DNA from: an uncultured Collinsella sp.
Lineage (GTDB): Bacteria; Actinomycetota; Coriobacteriia; Coriobacteriales; Coriobacteriaceae
Length of the DNA: 24,255 nucleotides
Assembly: GCA_958352845.1 (NCBI GenBank)
Contig: CATWQC010000027.1
Span: forward strand, 1-24,255
Direction: 5' to 3'
The notes under the pieces were generated by a model. The model saw only the letters and a list, made by a program, of their open reading frames with translations, made no database searches and had not been told where the DNA came from. The position numbers and the translations under genes are program-made. Below, in pieces: positions 5,516-11,747 of the stretch (position 1 is the first letter of the stretch; each line of letters begins with the position of its first letter).

Positions 5516-6553
5516 ATGCATGCAGCGGCAATTAACCTTCGGGGGGGGGTCGCTCCTGAAACGACCCGCTTCCGAGGGCAATCAATTATCGAGTACGTCC
5601 TGATCATTGCCGTCATCAGCCTGGTCATCGTGTTCGCGGGACCCGGCGTGGCCGGAGCCATCCGAAACCAGTTCAACCTGGTCGGCAACACGGTGAACAA
5701 TGGGACGGTCGGCGGCGTCGAGGGAGGCGCGTCCGGTGGCGGCTCCGCAGGCGCCGATTCCGCGGCCGTCCAGGTGGCCATCGCCAAGGACGCGAAGGAC
5801 TGGACCCTCGACGAGCAGGAGGCGGTTGCCAAAGACATTGCCAAGAACGGTACATCGTCTATCGCCTACGCCAAGGCCAAGGCCGCCATGGATGCCGGCA
5901 CCAAGTTCTCGATGAAGCTGACCAATGGCAAGACGCTCGAGTACCGTATCATCGGCATCAACCACGACGACTTGGCCGATGGTAGCGGCATGGCAGGCTT
6001 GACGTTCGAGGCGACCAACTCTGCCTTGGGTAGCCAGAGAATGAACGCTACGGACACCAATGCCGGTGGTTGGGATAAGTCCGAGCTCCGTACCCGCCTC
6101 AACAGCGGTGACCTCTGGTTGCTCCTGCCCAGCGAGCTCCAGTCAAAGGTGAAACCCGTCACAAAGACAACCGATAACGTTGGCGGTAACGGGGGCGGTG
6201 CCCCCTCGGCGACGACCGACAAGGTTTTTCTGCTCTCGGCAACCGAAGTATACGGGGATATGCAATCTGACGGCATCCAGTACGAGTGCTACAAATCCAA
6301 GGGCGTGACGGGGTCGAACTATTCCGGTGCATCAGGCTATAGCCACTGGACTCGTTCCGTGAGACCGCGCAGCTCCACATCCTTTCGCTATGTTCAAAGC
6401 GGCGGTATTTGCTACAGCTGCAGCGCGACGGACTCGTTTTATGTCCTCCCCGCTTTCTGCTTCCGATCTCTTTCATCGCAAAGCCCTCGCAATCCTGCGA
6501 GGGCTTTTCTTTTGGCGATTACTCAAACAATTCGAGGTTCATTGTACAGGTAA
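5516..6553 (+). CDS. Cassette 3: Flp-pilin/DUF6273 surface protein, phase ON
   Basis: The only intact cassette, 345 aa. Residues 1-21 form a leader ending RFRG; the prepilin-peptidase motif is G/QSIIEY (about 21-27), followed by a hydrophobic helix (VLIIAVISLVIVFAGPGV) and NQFNLVGNTV, which resembles Flp pilins. A Gly/Ala/Ser linker follows (about 62-85), then a DUF6273 domain (about 125-320) with YRIIGINHDD, NAGGWDKSELR, HWTRSVRP and VLPAFCF. It is likely exported, cut by a prepilin peptidase and displayed on a Tad-type pilus or at the membrane; no Tad machinery is in the window. ATG 5516 has AAGGGAG six bases upstream, and the G9 tract (5541-5549) leaves it in frame. The domain should end at PAFCF, as in cassette 2, but the stop is missing. 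Translation runs about 28 residues through the terminator hairpin to 6553. Confidence 0.8.
   Translation: MHAAAINLRGGVAPETTRFRGQSIIEYVLIIAVISLVIVFAGPGVAGAIRNQFNLVGNTVNNGTVGGVEGGASGGGSAGADSAAVQVAIAKDAKDWTLDEQEAVAKDIAKNGTSSIAYAKAKAAMDAGTKFSMKLTNGKTLEYRIIGINHDDLADGSGMAGLTFEATNSALGSQRMNATDTNAGGWDKSELRTRLNSGDLWLLLPSELQSKVKPVTKTTDNVGGNGGGAPSATTDKVFLLSATEVYGDMQSDGIQYECYKSKGVTGSNYSGASGYSHWTRSVRPRSSTSFRYVQSGGICYSCSATDSFYVLPAFCFRSLSSQSPRNPARAFLLAITQTIRGSLYR
5541..5549 (+). repeat. G9 tract, cassette 3 phase switch
   Basis: Nine consecutive G lie 25 bases after ATG 5516 and read as Arg-Gly-Gly-Val. In this state the first ATG is in frame. One extra G would shift reading to the overlapping ATG at 5520; one fewer would put both out of frame. 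Confidence 0.75.
6480..6513 (+). terminator. Strong terminator inside the 3' end of cassette 3
   Basis: A perfect 12-bp stem (6480-6491 with 6496-6507) around the loop ATCC is followed by TTTTCTTTT. It lies inside the reading frame of cassette 3 because that gene lacks the stop codon that cassette 2 has just before the matching hairpin. Confidence 0.9.
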
Positions 6554-6663
6554 TCGGGTTGAGGAGAAATGGGGTCATACAGCGGCTCTCAGAGCGCCTG
6601 CCGCACTTCCCCGCCATTACCTTTGCGGCATCCTCGTATGGAGTCCATCCTGGTTGGCGTTTT
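6503..6663. repeat. Long 3' repeat, copy B
   Basis: Counterpart of copy A (4773-4932), with the identical 43-base core at 6564-6606 and the palindrome at 6585-6595. Where copy A has C8, this copy has TTCCCC. It starts in the cassette 3 terminator and reaches past that gene's stop. Confidence 0.75.
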
Positions 6664-6937
6664 GTTGTAACCGCTCACTTGTCCACAGATCAAGTGAACT
6701 GCTGGAATAAATACAGCGACACACTAGTTCGTTACAGTCGCCATATCTGCGTAAATCGCCGCGATAAATACAGCCTGTACTCGTCTGTATACCAGCTACG
6801 CGTATGTAGATTCATGTCGCGTTAATAAATCGGCTCAAGCGCGTGCAAAACGCGCAAGTAACCGCAAAAAGCGATTATCGCGCAGGTAGATTTTTGGCAC
6901 CCTGTTGCTTAATCAAAATTAAGCAATTGCTTAAAAC
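6664..6937. other. Structured, AT-richer non-coding stretch before tRNA-Pro
   Basis: No convincing gene here, but many symmetrical elements. TCACTTG/CAAGTGA is a 7-bp inverted repeat (6675-6697). GCTGG (6701) and CTGTATACCAGC (6785-6796) allow long-range pairing. The 11-mer ATAAATACAGC is directly repeated (6707-6717 and 6764-6774). ATCGCCGCGAT (6755-6765) is a palindrome. GCGCGT/ACGCGC flank a short loop near 6839-6855. TTGCTTAAT/ATTAAGCAA is a perfect 9-bp inverted repeat (6905-6926), directly followed by a third TTGCTTAA. It may hold a small RNA, binding sites or the end of an integrated element. Confidence 0.45.
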
Positions 6938-6966
6938 AAAAAAGGTCAGACACTAGGTGCCTGACC
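6938..6966 (-). terminator. Terminator of tRNA-Pro
   Basis: On the minus strand a 10-bp stem (GGTCAGGCAC with GTGTCTGACC, one G-T pair) around a 3-base loop is followed by six T. It begins 10 bases after the tRNA 3' end and closes the minus-strand transcription unit at the border of the accessory region. Confidence 0.9.
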
Positions 6967-6976
6967 TGCAAACTTC

Positions 6977-7053
<77 letters not shown>

Positions 7054-7063
7054 AAGCTTTTGT

Positions 7064-7090
7064 CTGTTGCTCTGCTCTCGCTCGCAACAG
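7064..7090 (-). other. Hairpin in the tRNA-Pro 5' leader
   Basis: CTGTTGC (7064-7070) and GCAACAG (7084-7090) form a 7-bp inverted repeat between the presumed tRNA promoter and the mature 5' end. It may assist 5' processing. No T run follows on the minus strand, so it is not an obvious terminator of the coaBC operon. Confidence 0.4.
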
Positions 7091-7095
7091 GGAGT

Positions 7096-7125
7096 ATATT
7101 AACCCGAAACTTTAGCCTTGTGCAA
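7096..7125 (-). promoter_or_regulatory. Promoter of tRNA-Pro
   Basis: On the minus strand TTGCAC (7120-7125) and TAATAT (7096-7101) are 18 bases apart, close to the sigma-70 consensus. They lie about 43 bases before the tRNA 5' end, so the tRNA need not depend on readthrough from coaBC, whose stop is at 7134. Confidence 0.65.
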
Positions 7126-7133
7126 GAACTTTT

Positions 7134-8348
7134 TTATAAATTTTGAAGCAAGTCCAAAATTGTATTTGCGAGCTGGGGTTTTGTTAGCACGGGAAGCTCT
7201 TGCGCACCTGTTGTGCTCACAATCCAGGCCTTGTTGGTGTCGGTCCCAAAGCCCGAATCGGCGCGCGAGACATCGTTGGCGATAATGGCATCGCAACCCT
7301 TGCGGGCCAATTTGCGCTCGGCGTACTCGACAAGGTTATCGGTCTCGGCCGCAAAGCCGATCACGCACCGTTCCCCCTTTTGGCGCGAAAGCTCGGCCAA
7401 GATATCGACCGTTTCGACAAGCTCGATGCGATCCAAGCGTTCGTTGGACTTTTTGAGCTTATGGTCCGCAGGGGTGGCGGTGGTATAGTCGGCGACGGCG
7501 GCCGCACAAATTGCCGCATCGGCCGTCTGGAAGGCGCTCAGGGCCGCCTGGAGCATCTCTGCGGCGGTTTGCACGCGCACGCACTCCACGCCGCGGGGAA
7601 CATCGAGCGATGTCGGTCCCAACACGAGCGTGACCTCGCCACCGCGGCGTGCGGCCTCCCCTGCAAGGGCGACGCCCATCTTGCCTGATGAGCGGTTGCC
7701 AATGAAGCGCACCGGGTCGATCGGTTCGTGTGTGGGGCCGGCAGTGATGACGATGCGCTTGCCCGCCAGGTCTTGCGGCACGGGGTTGAGCACCTCACAG
7801 ACAGCCTCGACGATGTCCTCGGGCTCGCTCATGCGTCCCGTGTCCACGTCGCCGCAGGCAAGGTAGCCGCTGCCCGGACCCACCACATGGACACCGCGCT
7901 CGCGCAACGTGGCCATGTTGGTCTGTGTAGCCGGCGCTTTCCACATGCCATTGTTCATGGCCGGCGCGATCACGATGAGTCGTGGCGTTGCCAGCAGCGT
8001 GGTGGAGATGAGGTCGTCTGCGATGCCGTTGGCCATCTTGGCGATGATATTGGCCGTCGCGGGCGCCACGACCACCAGGTCGGGCTCCTGTGCGAGCGAG
8101 ATGTGGTGGATGGGGTCGGAGGGATCGTCGAATAGGCCCACGGCAACGGGCTCGTTGGTGAGCGCACGAAAGGTGAGCGGGCCCACAAACTCGGTGGCAT
8201 GCTCGCTCATGACGACCTTGACGCGTGCGCCGCGCTTTTGCAGCAGGCGCACGATATTGCACGACTTATAGGCGGCGATCCCGCCGGTAATGCCCAGCAG
8301 GATCGTTTTTCCCTCAAGTTGCATTGAATTGTTGGATGCCGCCGTCAT
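7134..8348 (-). CDS. coaBC: Phosphopantothenoylcysteine decarboxylase / phosphopantothenate-cysteine ligase
   Basis: A bifunctional coenzyme A enzyme of 404 aa, normal length for the family. The N-terminal CoaC flavoprotein domain (about 10-190) decarboxylates phosphopantothenoylcysteine. It shows the active-site His (His82 in HHISLA), the substrate motif PAMNNGMW (129-136) and the conserved Cys165 in GYLACGDVDTGRM. The C-terminal CoaB domain (about 197-404) joins cysteine to 4'-phosphopantothenate and shows ITAGPTHEPIDPVRFIGNR, AAVADY and KLKKSNERL. ATG 8348 has AAGGAAG seven bases upstream and lies two bases after the preceding stop; ATG 8324 is a weaker alternative. It is the last protein gene of the long minus-strand cluster. 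The cytosolic reaction uses cysteine, also the substrate of the desulfurase three genes upstream. Confidence 0.97.
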   Translation of the reverse strand: MTAASNNSMQLEGKTILLGITGGIAAYKSCNIVRLLQKRGARVKVVMSEHATEFVGPLTFRALTNEPVAVGLFDDPSDPIHHISLAQEPDLVVVAPATANIIAKMANGIADDLISTTLLATPRLIVIAPAMNNGMWKAPATQTNMATLRERGVHVVGPGSGYLACGDVDTGRMSEPEDIVEAVCEVLNPVPQDLAGKRIVITAGPTHEPIDPVRFIGNRSSGKMGVALAGEAARRGGEVTLVLGPTSLDVPRGVECVRVQTAAEMLQAALSAFQTADAAICAAAVADYTTATPADHKLKKSNERLDRIELVETVDILAELSRQKGERCVIGFAAETDNLVEYAERKLARKGCDAIIANDVSRADSGFGTDTNKAWIVSTTGAQELPVLTKPQLANTILDLLQNL

Positions 8349-8350
8349 CG

Positions 8351-9070
8351 CTAGGCTTCCTTGCTCGGGAGTACCAGGAGGCGGTGGCAGTACGGGCAGT
8401 GCGTAATCTCGCTACCGTCGTGGTTGAGGTCGCTCATGGACGATGCCTGCAGCGCGGTGTGGCAGACCGTGGGGATGTTGCCCTGGATGGTCTCAACGGC
8501 CAGGCCGCGGAACTGCTTGAGGAGGCGCTCGTAGTCGGTGAGCACGTCGGCCGGCAGCGTGGCAGCAAGCGCGGTGCGCTCCTTCGTGGCGGCGTCAATC
8601 TGAGCCTGCAGGTCGGCAGCCTTGGCTCGGGCGGCCTTGGTGTCGGCCTTTACGCCCTCCTCGAACTTGGCGATGATGGCCTGTGCGCGAGCCTCGCGGT
8701 CGAGCGCCTCCTTATGGGCGATGACGACGTCCTTGCGGGTGTGCTCAATCTTGTCCAGACGCTTGGCCAGGGTGGCGAGCTCGTTTTCCAGGTCCTGAAC
8801 CTCGCGGTAGTCGGAGCCGTCGACGTGGCGCTTCTTGGCAGCCTCGATGGCGTTGTTGGTCTGAATCTCGGTGGTATTGAGATCGTCGAGCTCAATGTCC
8901 AGATCCTTGCGCTGGGCGTAGAGCTTGGTCATCTCGGACTTGAGCTTCACATAGGTCTTGCGCTTGGAAGCGAGCTCCTTGAGCTCCGGCATATTGGCAA
9001 GTTCACTCTTGTTGCGGGCGAGCTCCAAATCGATCTGTTGCAGCTTGAGTAGCGTAGCGCCGGCGCTCAT
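8351..9070 (-). CDS. Coiled-coil protein with C4-type zinc ribbon
   Basis: A 239-aa protein of the family annotated as C4-type zinc ribbon domain protein. A long charged coiled coil (about residues 5-175, rich in Leu, Lys, Glu and Ala) precedes a C-terminal zinc ribbon. The second metal pair is clear (HCPYCHRLL), but the first is degenerate: only one Cys remains in TVCHTALQ, where the family usually has CxxC, with a Pro at the expected first position. The neighbouring His might substitute. I chose ATG 9070 because AAAGGAG lies seven bases upstream and its ATGA overlaps the stop of the Nif3-like gene by four bases, showing tight coupling. The family is often found next to Nif3-like genes; its role is not well established, with nucleic-acid or protein binding the usual suggestion. 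Confidence 0.9.
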   Translation of the reverse strand: MSAGATLLKLQQIDLELARNKSELANMPELKELASKRKTYVKLKSEMTKLYAQRKDLDIELDDLNTTEIQTNNAIEAAKKRHVDGSDYREVQDLENELATLAKRLDKIEHTRKDVVIAHKEALDREARAQAIIAKFEEGVKADTKAARAKAADLQAQIDAATKERTALAATLPADVLTDYERLLKQFRGLAVETIQGNIPTVCHTALQASSMSDLNHDGSEITHCPYCHRLLVLPSKEA

Positions 9071-9876
9071 AAGTTCTCTCCTTTTGTCACAGTCCACCAT
9101 TGGCAAGGGTTCAGTATTTTAATCGCATGACGGGGGTCGACCCCGGCGTCAACTGCAGAGTTCATCAATATATCAACGAACGGCTCCTCGGAGCGGTCGT
9201 GGCCGAGCAAGATCACCGGTAGCCCACGCAAGGCAAGGTCCTGCGCCACGTGATAGCCTGCCTCGCCCGTCACGACAACATCCGCACCGGCGGCGATGGC
9301 AAGTTCGCCAAAGTCACCGAGGGAGCCGCCCAGAATGGCGACGGTGCGGCACGAGCGCTCGGCATCGCCCCATACACGCGGGTCGCTTCCGAAGGCCGTG
9401 GCAGCACGGGCGGCAAGATCGCGCAGCGTGCACGGGTCGTTGAGCGTCGCAAGCGCGCCAAGGCCGGTCGACTCGGGGTCGTCTACGTGCTCCAGCGAGC
9501 TCACGGGCACGGCGTCCAGCAGCTCACTTAGGCAGGCACGCGCCTCGTGCGAGCGGTCCAGATTGGTGTGGAGCGAAATAATGCTCACACCGCAGCGGGC
9601 AGCCTCGTAGAGGGCCGCGCTGCACTGGGGTCGTGTGGCATCCGCCGGACAAAAGGCCTCGGGTGCCTTGATGTATATGGGATGATGCGTCAGCAGCACG
9701 TTGGCGCCGGCTTCTTGGGCGCGGCGAACGTTAGCCACGGTCGCATCGAGTGCGCAGGCAACGCCGGTGATCTCCGCGGCCGGATCGCCAACGGAGAGTC
9801 CTACGTGATCCCAGCCCTCGGCGTCCGCCTTGGGATAGCGTGCCAGCAGCGCGCGCTCAAGCTCGGCGACGATCAT
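9067..9876 (-). CDS. Nif3-like dinuclear metal-centre protein
   Basis: A 269-aa protein of the Nif3/YbgI/YqfO family, usually annotated as a Nif3-like dinuclear metal-centre hexameric protein. Metal-binding motifs are visible: LLTHHPIY (about 60-67), SLHTNLDRS (about 100-108), TGEAGYH near residue 207 and a C-terminal HDRSEEP. Members form toroidal hexamers that bind two metal ions; some have been proposed to act as GTP cyclohydrolase I type 2, but the cellular role is uncertain. The short YqfO-type insert domain is absent, so this is the compact form. Its start overlaps the stop of the cysteine desulfurase gene by four bases (ATGA), and its stop overlaps the zinc-ribbon gene in the same way, so all three are almost certainly translated from one message. 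Confidence 0.93.
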   Translation of the reverse strand: MIVAELERALLARYPKADAEGWDHVGLSVGDPAAEITGVACALDATVANVRRAQEAGANVLLTHHPIYIKAPEAFCPADATRPQCSAALYEAARCGVSIISLHTNLDRSHEARACLSELLDAVPVSSLEHVDDPESTGLGALATLNDPCTLRDLAARAATAFGSDPRVWGDAERSCRTVAILGGSLGDFGELAIAAGADVVVTGEAGYHVAQDLALRGLPVILLGHDRSEEPFVDILMNSAVDAGVDPRHAIKILNPCQWWTVTKGENL

Positions 9877-11051
9877 GCGGCACCCACGATCGAGAGCAGC
9901 GTCCGGGCGAACTCGTCCAGATCGCTCGGATTCACGCGGTCATCAAAGGAAATGCGCAGTGCTCCCAATGCCTGCTCGCGACCGATGCCCATCGCGCTCA
10001 AAACGTGGCTCGGGTCCATGCTGCCGCTCGAGCAGGCAGAGCCGGCCGAAACCTCAAAGCCGGCGGCGTCGAGCTTGACGATGAGCTCCTCGGAGTCCAT
10101 GCCGTCGACGTAGATCGAAACCATACCCGGCAGACGGTCGACCTGCTCGTAGTCGCCCATGGTGGCATGAATGCGTGGATGGGCCGTAAGCGTGGCGTAG
10201 AGTTTGTCGGAAAGAGCTTGCAGCTTTTCGCGCTCCTGAGCCACTTGGGGCACCAGCGTGCGGGCAGCAGCGGCAAAGGCCAGCTGCGTGCGCAGGTCCT
10301 GCGTGCCGGCGCGACGTCCGGCTTCCTGTCCGCCGCCAAAGATGCGGGGGCGCAGTGGCGTGCGGGTCTTAACGTAGAGCGCGCCGGATGCCACAGGACC
10401 GCCAATTTTGTGGGCCGCGACGGACATAGCATCGACGCCCAGCTCGGTGACATCGAGTGGAATGTGCAGATAGCCCTGGATAGCATCGGTGTGGAACACT
10501 GCGCCCACGGTATGAGCGGCCGAGGCAAGCTCGCGGATGGGCTGCACCACGCCGGTCTCGTTGTTGGCGACCATAATGCTCACGAGCGACACGTCGTCGC
10601 TCAGCAAGTCGCTCAGCGTGGCAGGCTCAATGTAGCCCGCGCGGCAGGGCTGCACCAGGTCGACGGTAAAGCCGGCGGCACGCAGCAGCGGCAGGTTGTC
10701 CAGAATCGAATCGTGCTCGATGGCCGAAACGATTACACGATCGCGCTTGCGATCGCGCTGACGAGCGCCCTCGGCAAGACCGAGCAGCGCCAGCTGGTTG
10801 GCTTCGGTGCCGCCGTTGGTCAGAACAATCTCGGACGGGCGGACGCGTGCGCCAAAGCTATGGGCGATCTCGCGACGGGCAACCTCCAGGCGCGCGGCGG
10901 CCTTGCGGCCGAGCGAGTGCAGCGAGTTGGGGTTGACGCCGGCAAGCTCGCTGTCGTCATATTCGCGCTGCGCAAGGAGCGCCTCGGCGCGCATGGGCGT
11001 CGAGGCGGCGTAGTCAAGATTCACGGGTATGCGGTTTTGACCTGCGGTCAT
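9873..11051 (-). CDS. Cysteine desulfurase (NifS/IscS family)
   Basis: A PLP enzyme of 392 aa that removes sulfur from cysteine as a protein persulfide for Fe-S clusters, thiolated tRNA or other cofactors. Visible motifs: LDYAASTP near the N-terminus, NGGTEANQLAL (79-89), the PLP-stacking His113 in IEHDS, NNETGVVQP (163-171), the PLP-binding Lys215 in AAHKIGGP, GGGQEAGRRAGT (239-250) and the catalytic Cys340 in SAGSACSSG. The SACSSG loop is the long-loop group I type, typical of IscS/NifS. No scaffold gene (IscU/SufU) and no tRNA thiolase (MnmA) adjoins it, so its sulfur acceptor cannot be told from context. It starts six bases after the rpe stop and overlaps the Nif3-like gene by four bases. 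The exact symbol (iscS or nifS) is uncertain. Confidence 0.95.
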   Translation of the reverse strand: MTAGQNRIPVNLDYAASTPMRAEALLAQREYDDSELAGVNPNSLHSLGRKAAARLEVARREIAHSFGARVRPSEIVLTNGGTEANQLALLGLAEGARQRDRKRDRVIVSAIEHDSILDNLPLLRAAGFTVDLVQPCRAGYIEPATLSDLLSDDVSLVSIMVANNETGVVQPIRELASAAHTVGAVFHTDAIQGYLHIPLDVTELGVDAMSVAAHKIGGPVASGALYVKTRTPLRPRIFGGGQEAGRRAGTQDLRTQLAFAAAARTLVPQVAQEREKLQALSDKLYATLTAHPRIHATMGDYEQVDRLPGMVSIYVDGMDSEELIVKLDAAGFEVSAGSACSSGSMDPSHVLSAMGIGREQALGALRISFDDRVNPSDLDEFARTLLSIVGAA

Positions 11052-11057
11052 AAGGGT

Positions 11058-11729
11058 TTATGCCTCCTGTGCGGCCTCATTGCCCAGCTTCTGCAGCAGC
11101 GCAACCTCGGCGGCGGGATCTTCGGACTTAAATACGGCGGAGCCGGCCACGAGAACGTTGGCACCAGCCTTGACGACCTCGGCAATGTTCTTGGAAGAAA
11201 TGCCGCCGTCGACCTCGATCATGGGCGACACGCCGTGGCGCTCGCACATGGCCTTGAGCTCGTGCAGTTTGGCGATAGTGCCCGGGATAAAGCTCTGGCC
11301 GCCAAAGCCGGGGTTCACGCTCATCAGCAGCACCATATCGACGACGTCGATGATGCTCTCAAGTACGCACACGGGGGTGGCGGGGTTGAGCACCACGCCG
11401 GCCTTGACGCCGCGCTGCTGCAGGTGCGTGAGCGTGCGATGCAGGTGCGTGGAGGCCTCGTAGTGCACGGTGATCATGTCGGCACCGGCATCGGCGTACC
11501 AATCGACGGTCTCGTCGGGGTTCGACACCATGAGGTGCGCATCGACCGGCACGTTGGTGGAGCGCTTGACGGCCTTAAGGATGTCAACGCCAAAGGTCAG
11601 GTTGCCGGTAAAGTGGCCGTCCATAACGTCAAAGTGAACGTAGTCGGCGCCGGCGATCTTGTCGAGCTCTCCCTTGAGGTTGGCCATGTCGGCCGAAAGG
11701 ACGGACGGAGCGATTTTGATGGAACCCAT
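11058..11729 (-). CDS. rpe: Ribulose-phosphate 3-epimerase
   Basis: A TIM-barrel enzyme of 223 aa that interconverts ribulose 5-phosphate and xylulose 5-phosphate in the pentose phosphate pathway. Family motifs in order: IAPSVLSAD (about 6-14), the metal-binding HFDVMDGHF (about 33-41), VDAHLMVSNP (about 62-71), the phosphate-gripping VNPGFGGQSF (about 138-147) and the catalytic EVDGGIS (about 172-178). All expected metal ligands (two His, two Asp) appear present. ATG 11729 has AAAGG eight bases upstream. It lies 18 bases after gpsA and six bases before the cysteine desulfurase gene in one cluster. Confidence 0.97.
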   Translation of the reverse strand: MGSIKIAPSVLSADMANLKGELDKIAGADYVHFDVMDGHFTGNLTFGVDILKAVKRSTNVPVDAHLMVSNPDETVDWYADAGADMITVHYEASTHLHRTLTHLQQRGVKAGVVLNPATPVCVLESIIDVVDMVLLMSVNPGFGGQSFIPGTIAKLHELKAMCERHGVSPMIEVDGGISSKNIAEVVKAGANVLVAGSAVFKSEDPAAEVALLQKLGNEAAQEA

Positions 11730-11747
11730 GGTAGTAGCCTTTCTACG

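Noticed and set aside
5516..6553. Diversity-generating retroelement target
   Set aside because: No reverse transcriptase, accessory protein or adenine-rich template repeat is visible in the window; only the lectin-like ending is suggestive.
6569..6670. 33-codon frame inside 3' repeat copy B
   Set aside because: No properly spaced ribosome binding site, and copy A is frame-shifted at the C8 run, so it is not conserved as a coding frame.
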